Assembly: GCA_947311845.1 (NCBI GenBank)
Contig: CAMZMU010000123.1
Coordinates: 15,359,161 to 15,423,160, forward strand
Direction of reading: 5' to 3'
Source: Poa pratensis
Taxonomy: Eukaryota; Streptophyta; Magnoliopsida; Poales; Poaceae
Length of the DNA: 64,000 nucleotides
Of the stretch, positions 10,579 to 22,524 are shown piece by piece. The notes below the pieces were generated by a model that was given only the letters and a program-made list of their open reading frames with translations, was not told where the DNA came from and ran no database searches. The translations under genes and the position numbers were made by a program. The first letter of the stretch is position 1. Each line of letters opens with the position of its first letter.

Positions 10579-12182
10579 TACATTTCTAAAAATCTCAATG
10601 GATCGATTGACAAAAGGAAGTTGACAGAGATCTGCCTAATACAGTACGTAGGAGCACATATGTCATATAAGTAATTAATATTACTAACGATCTTACAAAT
10701 AAAAAGGTCCACACATTACACTTTACTAAAATTAATTAGAATTCTCGAAAATGTAAATACTATCATGCACATGACAATAACATGCATCAAGAACCTCTAC
10801 TAAAATGGTTCAAATGCAATAAAATAGTCAATGCATTTTTTTTTCCGACATCAAGTATACCGGCCTCTGCGCACCAACTCAATATCAAAAGCAAGTAAAA
10901 AAATCGATAATGCACGGAACCGAATTGTTAAAAGGTAAAAAAAAACACAACTAAACAAAAATGGCATCCAAGTGTCAAGCTGAAGCGACAAAATGTAAAT
11001 TTATATAGGTACCGGTTCTAATGAGGTAAAATAAAAGGGCAGGAAGGCTTGAACGAATAAAGTTTAAGCTCACGTGCACTCGTAACCAAACATATCATCA
11101 GTGTCTTTGAAATTTCAGCTGTGCAAATTAGTCGCACCTACAGATACTAGTATGACGCAACAAATATATTATTGTGTCCATGATAGCAGGTTAGAGGTTA
11201 GAGCATTTAAAAATGAAAGCATCACGTGGGATCACAAACAATGACATCCACATAGTCGAGAGTCGTGTTAATACTGATGAATCGTCGCAACTAATTATTG
11301 GCACTCTTCTGTACAATTGGTTGAATTCACTAACACTGACATCCACTTTCACACTGCCCGATCGCTTGCAGCTTCCTGAACCGTGCTGCGTTGATCACCG
11401 ACGGCGACGTGGACGCGGCGGACTGTTCAGTGGTGCGGCCGTGGCGCATCTGCACGGTGGAGCAGGTGGAGGACTTCAAGACGGTGATGCGCATCCTGCC
11501 GCTCTGGAGCGCGGCCATCGTCCTCAGTATCTCCATCGGCGTGCAGATCAACTTCACAGTCCTCCAGGCGCTGGTCATGGACCGCGCCGTCGGCCGCTTC
11601 ACGGTGCCGGCGGGGTCCATGATCGTCGGCAGCCTAATCTCCGTCGTCATATTCCTTGGCATTCTCGACCGCATCCTCCTCCCGCTCTGGAAGCGGCTGA
11701 CCAGGCACACGCCGACGCTGCTGCAGCTTGTCGGCGTGGGCCACCCCCTCACTGTGCTGAGCATGGCCGCGTCTGCCATTGTCGAACGCCGCCGCATCGC
11801 CACGGTACGCGCGTACGGAGAGGAGGACAACCCGATGTGGGTGTCGCCGCTGTCCGCGATGTGGTTGATCCTGCCGTTCGCGGTGTCCGGGGCGGGCGAG
11901 GCGTTCCTTTTGCCGGCGCAGGTGACGCTCTACTACCAGGAGTTCCCTCCGTCGCTCAAGAACACCGGCACGGGCATGATGGCCATCATCGTCGCGCTCG
12001 GGTTCTACCTCAGCACCGCCCTCATCAACATTATCCAGCGCGCCACGACGTGGCTGCCGGACAACATGAACGCCTCCAGGCTGGAGAACCTCTACTGGCT
12101 GCTCACCGCCATGGTCGCCGTCAACTTCGGGTACTTCCTTACATGCGCCAAGTTGTACAAGTATCAGAACATCGGGAAGTAG

Positions 12183-12543
12183 CTCAGGATTCAGGGGGCA
12201 ACACTTGTTGAGCTCCTTATCGTGTGCTGGGTTGAACACTTGTATGTTAACCTGACGATGTCTAGGTGTACAATAAGCTGTCCACTGAAGAAAGGCATGC
12301 TTTGCTATGCTCCTTTAATTTCCTTCAGGTTGTCTACAGCTTACACTGATCTGTGACACCTCTGAAAAAGGTTGACGAAGACAAGAAGAAATGAGTACAC
12401 GTGAGTGCGTGCAAACGGAACAAATGGACATATTATATCCAAAAAAAAAATTATAGAGCAAAAGGTAAGTCTTCCCCGGTCCGTAGTTTTTGTGACGACA
12501 ACTGCAAGAGCTAAACCAAATACTCCTCTGCACATGGCACGAC
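12183..12543 (+). other. 3' flank of NPF-A1
   Basis: Probable 3' UTR and downstream sequence, closely matched by 41542-41910 after NPF-A2. No separate gene is seen. The last eight bases are the target duplication of the next element. Confidence 0.5.
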
Positions 12544-13102
12544 TAGGCCAGGAATTCGAGCCGAGCTGACCGAGCTCGGCTCGACTCGCTTAAACTCGCT
12601 CAACTGACGAGTCGAGTCAACAAACAAGTTCAGAAATGAAATTTGGCTCGACTCGGTAAACTCGCGAGTAGCTCGTTAACTCGCTCAAACAAAAAATATA
12701 GAATTTTTTATATATTAGTGTCAAACTATTAATATTTTTTACACCGATAATGGTGTAGAGGTTCTATGTTTCAACATTGATCTACCCTTTGACTAGAGAT
12801 GTAAAATTCTATAAAGATCATCATTGTTATAGTTCAGAATTAGTAGGAAAATTACTTATTTTTTCATATGCGGACATGTTTAAACACTTAGAATGTGTTA
12901 AACGAGTTATCGAGCTACTCGTGAGTAGACTTAGAATGTGTTAAACGAGTTATCGAGCTACTCGGAGCTACTAGCTTGGTCAACAAACGAGTTCAGATTC
13001 AAAACTCGGCTCGGCTCGTGAGACACCGAGTTCGAGCCGAGCCGAGCCGAGTCACGAGCTACTCGTTTAGATCACGACTTTCGAGTTTTAATTCCAGCCC
13101 TA
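12544..13102. mobile_element. hAT-type non-autonomous element, copy 1
   Basis: Flanked by a perfect 8-bp duplication GGCACGAC (12536-12543 and 13103-13110), the hAT hallmark. The ends are TAGGCCAGGAATT and AATTCCAGCCCTA (imperfect inverted repeats). Subterminal regions are dense in GCTCGACTCG / CGAGCCGAGC motifs, the likely transposase-binding repeats. It has no coding capacity. The same insertion is at 41911-42480 in the second duplication copy, so it predates the duplication. Confidence 0.9.
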
Positions 13103-13519
13103 GGCACGACAGTAAGGAAGACTGAAGAATATGGCACCATCAACATGTCTTGTTTTAGCTTCTTAAGCGGCTTGCTCCCAGTATATGGCGACCGGCATCC
13201 AGGGTCTAACAAAGAGACTAGATTGAGTGTAGTATTTTTTTCACATATGTTGGTGCTTTGGGCAAGAGAATTTGGCGGTAGGCGGGTGGCATGCTGATCA
13301 TCAGAGATCTTCAAGCACCCAGTATGTCATCAGGCAGGCTCACAGTCACAGGTGGAGACTGGAGAATAGGGCTGGGATTCAGCCACTGTCCAGACTCCAG
13401 AGCCAGTGGAGCAATCAACTTCAGAGAGAGAAAGCTACGGAAGCTTACCGTCTTCAGCATAGCTTCCTCCTGGAAGAGGATCTTCCATCGCTGAACTGTG
13501 TTCTCTTTGCCACAATCGC

Positions 13520-14533
13520 CTCATTTTCCCACACAGCATCTTCCCGGTGATCTTGAGCAATGGCGCGTAAAGGCTGGACCTTTACTAGGTTATCTCCCGT
13601 ATAGCCAGCTTGCTACGACGTCTACTCAGAATAAATGTGTTTGGTTCCGAGGTCCCTTTCCATGTCTCTTTAGTTTGACGTTTGTGGCTAGAAATATGTA
13701 TAACATATAGTAGGTCCGTCAAATATCAGTACGGCTCACACTCCATACTTCTAAAAATCCTAATGGATTGATTGAGAAAAGGAAGTTGACAGAGATCTGC
13801 CTAATGCATAGGACATAAGTAAATTCATATAAATTACGATCTTACGAATAAAAAGGACCACATTTTACACTTCACTAAAATTAGTTCGAATCATCAAAAA
13901 TGTATATGTTCTTATGCACATGAAAATAACATGCATCCAGAACAAAAAATAGTTCAAAATAAAATAAAATAGTCACAAAATGTATAATTTTCCGATATTA
14001 CTGCCTGGCCTCTGCACCAATTCAATACGAAGATTAAGTCAAAAAATCAAGATTGCACGGAACAAAATGATTAAAATAACGCAACTAAAAAAAGTGGTTT
14101 CCACGCGTCAAGCTGAAGTGCAAAATTTATATTTATATAGTTACCGGTTATAATGAGGTAAAATAAAAGGGCAGGAAGCTTGAACGAATAAAGTTTACAC
14201 TCATGTGCACTCGTAACCAACATATCATCAGTGCCTTTGAAATTTCAGCTGTGCAAATTAGTCGCACCTACAGATACCAGTATGACGTAACAAATAAATT
14301 GTGTCCATGATAGCAGGTTAGAGGTTTAGTCGTACATACAGATACTAGTATGATGCAACAAATAGGTTGTGTCCATGATAGCAGGTTGGAGGTTATAGCA
14401 TTTCAAAGTGAAAGCATCACGTGTGATCACAAGACTCTCGACTACTGTATATGGTGACGAAAAAGGGCAGCGATTAATTTCTGATAAGACACAAAGAATC
14501 ATGTTAAGATTGATGGTTGCAACTAATTATTGG
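13520..14533 (+). repeat. second partial copy of NPF-A intron 3, downstream of the gene
   Basis: This stretch repeats the 3' half of intron 3 (compare about 10262-11300), sharing GCTTGCTAC-ACGTCTACTC near 13610, GCAGGAAGCTTGAACGAAT near 14171 and AAAGCATCACGTG near 14410. It lies after exon 4, so it is a relic of an extra, partly deleted NPF-A copy. Its continuation (intron end up to CCCGATCGC) resumes at about 23925-23994 after nested insertions, and exon 4 is missing there. The second duplication copy has the same relic at about 43212-44243. Confidence 0.75.
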
Positions 14534-14889
14534 GGCCTCCTCTCCCCTCGCGCGGTGGTGCACTACAGGAAAACGGATAGTTGTCGGGGCCATCGGCATA
14601 TATGGTTGTATGCCTACGGCTTTATAAAAGTCGTCGGCATACGTTTGGCCGTCGGCATATACTTTGTATGCCTACGGCTTTTTAGAAAAGCTGTCGGCAT
14701 ACGTATGGCCGTCGGCAACTATGTTGTATGCCTACGGCTTTTCAAAAAAGCCGTAGGGATGTGTTTGGCCGTCGGCATACAAATCTGCATCCGTTATCAA
14801 GCTGACGGCGCCACCTATACGCCGACGGCCACCTTATTTAGGCCGTCGGCATACAACTTTTTTTCCCAAATAAATAATCTGTGAATTTG

Positions 14890-17800
14890 TATGTCTACGT
14901 CTTTTTGTGAAGTAATTTTTTGAAAAGTTTGTCAAAACTCAAGTTTAATATTTTTTCTAGCAACTAATACACATAAAAGGACTCCAAGCCAAAGGATTTC
15001 TTTTTTTGAGTATTTGTTCACTTTCTTTTATTTTTTTGAAAAAACTGTCAAAATAGCCGCCATGTCTATTCATTGAAAGGGGTCGAATTATTCAAAACTA
15101 TCGACGGTTCTGTGATATAACCACTACTTGTGTAACTTAAAATTATTTTTGTCAAATTTTCAGAGCAAACTATCACACACTTGTAGTTCAAATTTGAATT
15201 ACTTTTGTAAAATAGGCATAAAGTCGTTTAAATAGGGAAAATTAGGTAGAAACCGAGAAAATTCCTAATATTTCTGGATTATCCATCAAATATGGTCTAC
15301 TTTGTGAGATATTTGGATGGGTGCCATTTTGCACCATATTTTTTGTACTTGCTTCACAAAAAATGTCATTTTTAACACTTAAAAAAAGGAAAATGATATT
15401 TATATAAATAATTTGAAAAAACTCAGTTTTGCAACATTGTTTGTAATATCAAGATACAGCAATGTGTCAAATATGGGCACATTATCACAAACTATGCCAC
15501 GGGAATGATCATAGCTAGGTCATTTAATTCGTAACTTATACATGTTTATAGATGATTGATCTTTTTGTGAAGAAGTTTTTTGAAAACTTTGTCAGAACTC
15601 AAGTTTATCATTTATCCTATCAACTAATACACATAAAAGGACTCCATGCCAAAGGATTTCTTTTTTTGAGTATTTGTTCACTTTCTTTTATTTTTTTGAA
15701 AAAACGGTCAAAATGGCCGCCATGTCTATTCATTGAAAGGGGTCGAATTATTCAAAACTATCGACGGTTCTGTGATATAACCACTACTTGTGTAACTTAA
15801 AATTATTTTTGTCAAATTTTCAGAGCAAACTATCACACACTTGTAGTTCAAATTTGAATTACTTTTGAAAAATAGGCATAAAATCGTTTAAATAGGCAGA
15901 ATTAGGTAGAAAACGAGAAAATTCCTAATATTTCTGGATTTTCCATCAAATATGGTCTACTTTGTGAGATATTTTGATGGGTGCCATTTTGCACCATATT
16001 TTTTGTACTTGCTTCACAAAAAATGTCATTTTTGACACTTAAAAAAAGGAAAATGATATTTATATAAGTAATTTGAAAAAACTCAGTTCTGCAACATTGT
16101 TTGTAATATCAAGATACAGCTATGTGTCAAATATGGGCACATTATCACAAACTATGCCACGGGAATGATCATAGCTAGGTCATTTGATTCGTAACTTATA
16201 CATGTTTATAGATGATTGATCTTTTTGTGAAGAAGTTTTTTGAAAACTTTGTCAGAACTCAAGTTTATCATTTATCCTATCAACTAATACACATAAAAGG
16301 ACTCCATGCCAAAGGATTTCTTTTTTTGAGTATTCGTTCACTTTCTTTTATTTTTTTGAAAAACGGTCAAAATGGCCGCCATGTCTATTCATTGAAAGGG
16401 GTCGAATTATTCAAAACTATCGACGGTTCTGTGATATAACCACTACTTGTGTAACTTAAAATTATTTTTGTCAAATTTTCAGAGCAAACTATCACACACT
16501 TGTAGTTCAAATTTGAATTACTTTTGAAAAATAGGCATAAAATCGTTTAAATAGGCAGAATTATGTAGAAAACGAGAAAATTCCTAATATTTCTGGATTT
16601 TCCATCAAATATGGTCTACTTTGTGAGATATTTGGATGGGTGCCATTTTGCACCATATTTTTTGTACTTGCTTCACAAAAAATGTCATTTTTGACACTTA
16701 AAAAAAGGAAAATGATATTTATATAAGTAATTTGAAAAAAACTCAGTTCTGCAACATTGTTTGTAATATCAAGATACAGCTATGTGTCAAATATGGGCAC
16801 ATTATCACAAACTATGCTACGGGAATGATCATAACTAAGTCATTTGATTCGAAACTTATACATGTTTATAGATGATTGATCTTTTTGTGAAGAAGTTTTT
16901 TGAAAACTTTGTCAAAACTCAAATTTATCATTTATCCTATCAACTAATACACATAAAAGGACTCCATGCCAAAGGATTTCTTTTTTTGAGTATTTGTTCA
17001 CTTTCTTTTATTTTTTTTGAAAAAACGGTCAAAATGGCCGCCATGTCTATTCATTGAAAGGGGTCGAATTATTCAAAACTATCGACGGTTCTGTGATATA
17101 ACCACTACTTGTGTAACTTAAAATTATTTTTGTCAAATTTTCAGAGACAACTATCACACACTTGTAGTTCAAATTTGAATTACTTTTGGAAATTAGCCAT
17201 AAAGTCGTTTAAATAGGCAAAATTAGGTAGAAACCAAGAAAAATCCTAATATTTCTGGATTATCCATCAAATATGGTCTACTTTGTGAGATATTTGGATG
17301 GGTGCCATTTTGCACCATATTTTTTGTACTTGCTTCACAAAAAATATCATTTTTGACACTTAAAAAAAGGAAAATGATATTTATATAAGTAATTTGAAAA
17401 AACTCAGTTCTGCAACATTGTTTGTAATATCAAGATACAGCTATGTGTCAAATATGAGCACATTATCACAAACTATGCCACGGGAATGATCATAGTTAGG
17501 TCATTTGATTCGAAACTTATACAAGTTTATAGATGATTGATCTTTTTATCCTACCAAAGGATTTCTTTTTTTGAGTATTTGTTCACTTTCTTTTATTTTT
17601 TTGAAAAAAGGTCAAAATGGCCGCCATGTCTATTCATTGAAAGGGGTCGAATTTTTCAAAACTATCGACGGTTCTGTGATATAACCACTACTTGTGTAAC
17701 TTAAAATTATTTTTGTCAAATTTTCAGAGCAAACTATCACATACTTGTAGTTCAAATGTGAATTACTTTCGGAAAATCGGCATAATGTCATTTAAATGGG

Positions 17801-17935
17801 CGAAACTAGTTAGAAAGCGAGAAAATTCCTCATACTTGGGGATTATCTATAAAATCTGGACTACTTTGTGTGAATAATTGATGGGTGCCATTTTGCACTA
17901 TATTTTTTGCGCTTGCTTCACAAAAAAGCCATTTT
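14890..17935. repeat. 660-bp tandem repeat array inside the CACTA element
   Basis: The block beginning CACATAAAAGGACTCCA recurs at 14971, 15631, 16291 and 16951, a constant 660-bp spacing. A fifth, internally deleted unit follows at about 17540-17935. Units are AT-rich and nearly identical, with the last part of the array more diverged. Repeated short open frames here (each starting MIDLFVKKFF) simply reflect the unit. Confidence 0.92.
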
Positions 17936-18149
17936 TTGCACTTAGAAAATGATTTATGTTGCAAAGAAAATGAGAACTCCCAACGGAGACATTGTTTGCC
18001 ATTACAAGATGCACACTATTTTTGCTTTTGTTTTGTTTTGTAAAATACTATTCTAAAACTATCTTTTTTTATGAAAAAAGCATTAATAAAATTGCTTTGT
18101 AATTGTAAAATGTAAAGAACAAAAACAAATTGGGGCAGCCTACCAGGCC

Positions 18150-18850
18150 AGCCCAGCTAGCCTACCGAAAGCCCTCCTACGGTCCTACCCCCTTGACCTA
18201 ATCCCCACACGCACAGCAGCCACACCGAAAGCTCACACCCATCCCCATCGCTTCGCCCTCTCCCCTCATCCTCCCGAGCGCCGCCAGCCGCCGCTCTCCT
18301 CACTCGCTCCTCCTCAAGCCCCAGCGCCTCCTTCCTTCCGCCATCTCCTCCTCCCCCAAAGTCGCCCCCGTTCCTCCTACGCCTCAGATCAAGCGCCGCC
18401 GCCCTTGCCCAGCCGACGGGAGATGCGCCAACGCGCCGCCGCCGCCCACGAGCCACGGCTGGCTTTTTCGCCGGCGCTTGCGTGCCTTCACGCACGGCGC
18501 TTCGTCGAGCTGGCCGGACCGCGACGTACGCGTGGCCAGCCTAGGGTTTGCGGGGCGGCTCGCTGGCCAGGGGTCTCCGGCGACCAGGACGTCGACGGCG
18601 CCATCGCGAGCCACGGAGGCCGTCATCAATCTCGCACCGCATGGAGGGGCCGTCCTCGGAGCTGGAGAGGACGGCGCTGCTTGGCGTTTCTCCAGCTGGG
18701 TCATCGATCCCGGCCGCCACCTGCGTCCTTCTTGGATGACGCTCGACGGCCGAGGTCTTCGCGAGAGCGCCCGACGCGCTGGAGCTGCTGCGGCCTGCCA
18801 CCGGCCGTCCTCACTTCGCTCCTCGCAGGCGAGACCCCCGATCCTAAATT
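18150..18850. other. GC-rich segment in the CACTA element, possible captured gene 5' end
   Basis: Base composition jumps from AT-rich to strongly GC-rich. A pyrimidine-rich leader (18185-18360) with CTCC/CGCC runs looks like a plant 5' UTR on the + strand, with short open frames after it. No protein family is recognised. Confidence 0.4.
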
Positions 18851-19744
18851 GTAAAATGATGACAGTAAATGAACTTTAAATTCTATATCCTCCTCCAATT
18901 TTTGTGTCGATGCGTCTTGCATAATCTAGAACCTAGTTTCTGTTAAGTTCTGCTAGTATTTTCATATTAGTTTCTTTATTTTGCTGTCAGAATTGGAACT
19001 GCCCAAGTTTTGGGTGTAGCTGGATATCCTGTATTTACGGAAGGTTGTTTATGTGTCCTGAGAAAAGAAGAAATATGGATTCCTCCTCATTCGATGCCTG
19101 AATGAAGTGGACTACTAGAAAAGGCAGCGTAGTGTGCGAGTGGATGTGGTCATATCATTATAATCTCATATGCAGATATGCTCCTGTTCTATAGCCTCAG
19201 AAGAAAAGTTCATATGCACGAGAAGTTACTTTCTTGAAAATCTTTGGTTGGTCTGTAGTTCCATGTCTAATGGCAGTTAAGTGTAGGCTATAGATATCCA
19301 CATCCAGGGGACATTTGCAACTTGTAACTACACTTAACTTTAGTAAGCTGCGCCGATTGTTTCTCTACTATGGTGCAAGCACCTGGAACCTGTAACCATA
19401 AATAGTAGATAAAACTTGTATACCATGGCAGATTTTTTTGTGCTCTATGCTTTCCTTGTATATGTGGACTATACAGATTTATGTGGCTCATAAAGAATGG
19501 TGTGTGAGCTGAAACATCTTCCTGGGTTGCTATATGATGGACATAACTTCTATAAACTGTCGATTGTGTTAAAAGCTCTAAGTTGTGTGTTAATCTGCAG
19601 AATTTTATTTGGTTATTGCCATAGTACCAAAAATATTTTTACTTTTAGCTTGGTACTGCATTTAATTGCCATTTAGCCTGACATGGTCCAGTCTTTTGCT
19701 CCATCTTTAATGAAAAATATTTTTCTTGGTGTACTTTTGCAAAA

Positions 19745-19910
19745 TAGGATGGATACCATGCTATGGAATATCAAAAAATGAAAGAAAACCTGCTGCTCGA
19801 AGTTTTGTGAAGGGGAATTTCTCCAAGGGGTCCACACTAATGAAGCCTACAGCCAGTCAATTAGCCAGGCAAAACAAGCAGCTTGAAGTGAAGAATGTCA
19901 TGCCGTATGT
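19745..19910 (+). pseudogene. exon-like captured gene fragment in the CACTA element
   Basis: An open + strand frame encodes a basic segment including LMKPTASQLARQNKQLEVK. It resembles, from memory only, a segment of plant TPX2-like microtubule-associated proteins. An AG precedes it (near 19747). It is probably host gene sequence carried by the transposon. The family call is weak. Confidence 0.35.
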
Positions 19911-20927
19911 TGCCGACTATTGTCACCTTTCTTTTAATCATTATACTAAATTGAATTTGTAAGAAATATAAAGTAGGCAAACAATGTTTTCTTTCTTGTG
20001 AACACCGTTTGAATTATGTGTCCTGAGAAAATAAAATCCCATTCCTTTCATTTGTAAAGTTCTGTGTATGAAATAAGGTCAGTTAACACTATACATGTTC
20101 CAAAATTCATTATTTTTTCTATGCAAATTTTAGTGTGTGTACTGTCCGAAGTTCAGTGTATTGTTGTTAAAAATTAATCGTTGTTGGTGTTGTCCAAATA
20201 TTGTGCATAGGCTGTCTAAATTTAGTTCATATATGTTGTCCAATTTTCACTATATTTGCCCTGCTGTTTTACTGCCTTCTATCAAGTGATTTTAGTGCAT
20301 CGGAGTTGGCTATAAACCTCTAGTCACTTGTAAACTCCACAACTACTTTTCTGGCTGTTTTAGCTGTTATTGAACAATTTTCTTCTTTTTGACAGGTGCG
20401 TGAAACAATTGCGATTGGTGGGCTGAAAGTTAATTGTAGAGTGGATTAACCATTGTTTAGGGTTAATACATTGTGATTTCCAATTCTTAATCATGTTGTA
20501 ATTAGCCTTTTTTTGGTTTTTTTTTTGGTTCTGGTCAACAAGTATGCCGACGGCTTTTGCCCTCGGCATACATGCGGGCAGAAGAGAATAAGGAGTTGCC
20601 ACGTGGTAGGTATATGCCGACGGCCTGTGGACGTCAGTTTTGTTTGCTGACGGCTTCGTGTGCCGACGGCCAAAAAGACCGTCGGAATTGAGCTATATGC
20701 CGACGGCTTTTATATGCCGACGACATTCTGCTTATATGCCAAGGGAGCAAAAGACGACGGCCTGCCGTCGGCATACACTTTTGGCCGTCGGCATATAATA
20801 TGCCGACGGCATTAGTGCCTTTGCCGACGGCATCTGGCTGTAGGCAAATATCCGTTTTTCTGTAGTGGTGGCGTGGTGGCTCTAAGTTGACGAGGGAATA
20901 TCTCCCCGGCAACAGTGCCAGAAACAA

Positions 20928-22524
20928 TGCTTGTATGTCACACGTCAGTTGGGAACCCCAAGAGGAAGGTATGATGAGTGCAGCAGCAAGTTTTCCCTCA
21001 GTATGAAACCAAGGTTTAATCGAACCAGTAGGAAAACGAGGTTTGCTTCGAAGGTGTTGGTGAAGGAGTGTAGTGCGGCGCAACACCAGGGATTCCGGTG
21101 CCAACGTGGAACCTGCACAACACAATCAAATTACTTTGCCCCAACTTAACAGTGAGGTTGTCAATCTCACCGGCTTGCTGAAAACAAAGGGTTAAACGTA
21201 TCGAATGGAAGATGATGTTTGTTTGCATAAAACAGTAGAGAACAATGATTGCAGTAGATTGTATTTCAGATGTAAAAGAATGGACCGGGGTCCACAGTTC
21301 ACTAGTGGTGTCTCTCTAATAAGATAACTAACATGCTGGGTAAACAAATTACAGCTGGACAATTGACAATTGATAAGTGCATATAACATGCATGTGTGAG
21401 TTGTGGTGTCTACTATGAGATTCATTTGGGCATTACGACAAAGTACATAGACCGCTATCCAGCATGCATCTATGCCTAAATAGTCCACTTTCCGGTTAAC
21501 ATCCGTACCCCTTCCAGTATTAAGTTGCAAGCAACAGACAATTGCATTAAGTAATGTGCGTAATGTAAACAATACATTAATCATTGAATAAAGCATTGCT
21601 GTTTTACCCCTAGTGGCAACAACACATCTACAACCTTAGAACTTGCTGTCACTATCCCAGGTTAAATAGAGATTGAACCCAACTATCATGCATAAATACC
21701 CCCTCTTGGAGTCACAAGTATTCACTTGGCCAAGGCTTCAACAAGTAACGGAGAGCATGCAAGATCACAAATGACATAGACATGATAATATAATATTCAG
21801 CTCCACATAGGTATCAATATAAGTCAGATCCCAGCAAACACAACATGTAGCATTACAATAAGATGATCTTGATCATGATAGGCAGCTCACAAGATCTAAA
21901 CATGATGGCACAAGTGGAGAAGACAACCATCTAGCTACTGCTATGGACCCATAGTCCAAGGATGAACTACTCACGCATCACTCCGGAGGCGGGCATGGCG
22001 ATGTAGAGCCCTCCGGTGATGATTCCCCTCTCCGACAGGGTGCCGGGAAGAGCTTCAGAACCCCCCGAGTTAGGGTTGACGACGGCGGCGGCAGCGAATA
22101 TGTTCTGGATGAAAGGCTCGGTGTTTTAGGGTTTTAACGTCTCGGGGAATAAATAGGCGAAGGGGCGATGTCGGCGGACCCCCGAGGGGCCCAAACCACA
22201 GGATGGCGCGGCTGGGCCCACTGCCGCGCCGCCAGGTGGTTTGGCCACCTCGTGGCTCTCCTTCGTCTCTCCTTCGGACTCCGTGTACGTGCTGGAAAAA
22301 TAGGGACTTGGCCTTTTGTTTCGTGCAATTCCGAGAATATTTCCAAAAGTAACTTTCTGAAACCAAAAACAGCAGAAAACAGGGAACTGGCACTGTGGCA
22401 TCTTGTTAATAGGTTAGTCCCAGAAAATGCATAAAAGTGATATGAAATGTATATAAAACATGTAGAAAATGGTATAATATAAGCATGGAACAGCAGAAAT
22501 TACGGATACGTTGGAGACGTATCA
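20928..22524 (-). repeat. LTR of a retrotransposon with attached PBS remnant, reverse orientation
   Basis: Read on the - strand it starts TGATACGTCTCC at 22524 and ends ACAAGCA at 20928. Immediately beyond comes a primer-binding-site-like TGGCACTGTTGCCGGGG (20904-20920), and the element stops near 20880. This is therefore a 5' LTR (about 1.6 kb) with a short internal stub, the rest being lost. The LTR sequence is of a type very common in Triticeae, probably gypsy; the family name is not assigned. It lies within the GC-rich retroposon and is absent from the second duplication copy. Confidence 0.75.

Larger units (their letters stand above)
5011..12182 (+). pseudogene. NPF-A1, NRT1/PTR FAMILY (NPF2/NAXT-like) transporter gene copy with exon 1 frameshift
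   Basis: Four exons are read by alignment to the intact copy at 37489: 5011-5148, 5229-5446, 5564-6120 and 11372-12182. All splice sites keep GT and AG. Exon 1 has four G instead of five in the run near 5119-5122, a one-base loss. Read from the ATG at 5011, the frame then meets a stop early in exon 2, so the transporter is not made unless translation starts later. Exons 2-4 remain open in the proper frame and encode an MFS-type peptide/nitrate transporter with MGANQFD and FFNWYF motifs. One other conserved spot has decayed: the GEAFHFP motif in the A2 copy is GEAFLLP here. Intron 3 is 5251 bp because of three Stowaway MITEs and a roughly 3.2-kb insertion. A sequencing or assembly error in the G run is the main alternative to a true pseudogene. 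Confidence 0.85.
14561..20867. mobile_element. CACTA (En/Spm-type) transposon, 6307 bp, non-autonomous
   Basis: The termini are CACTACAGGAAAACGGATA and ATATCCGTTTTTCTGTAGTG, inverted, with a 3-bp target duplication GTG (14558-14560 and 20868-20870). Subterminal regions (14570-14850 and 20540-20850) contain many copies of GCCGTCGGCATA in both orientations, as expected for transposase-binding repeats. No transposase-length frame is seen. The inside holds a 660-bp tandem repeat array (14890-17935), a GC-rich segment (18150-18850) and an exon-like segment (19745-19910). The element sits inside the GC-rich retroposon and is absent from the second duplication copy, so it is a later insertion. Confidence 0.92.

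Noticed and set aside
11213..12239. Long overlapping frames over NPF-A1 exon 4 (332 codons on +, 201 codons on -) and the same pair at 40569-41598
   Set aside because: They are shadows of the GC-rich exon 4 in other frames; only the frame with NPF motifs and matching splice phase is coding.
15552..17057. Repeated small frames starting MIDLFVKKFF
   Set aside because: They recur every 660 bp because the DNA is a tandem repeat; there is no start context or conservation beyond the repeat itself.
14890..17935. CRISPR-like regular repeats
   Set aside because: The unit is 660 bp with no short repeat/unique spacer pattern, inside a plant CACTA element.
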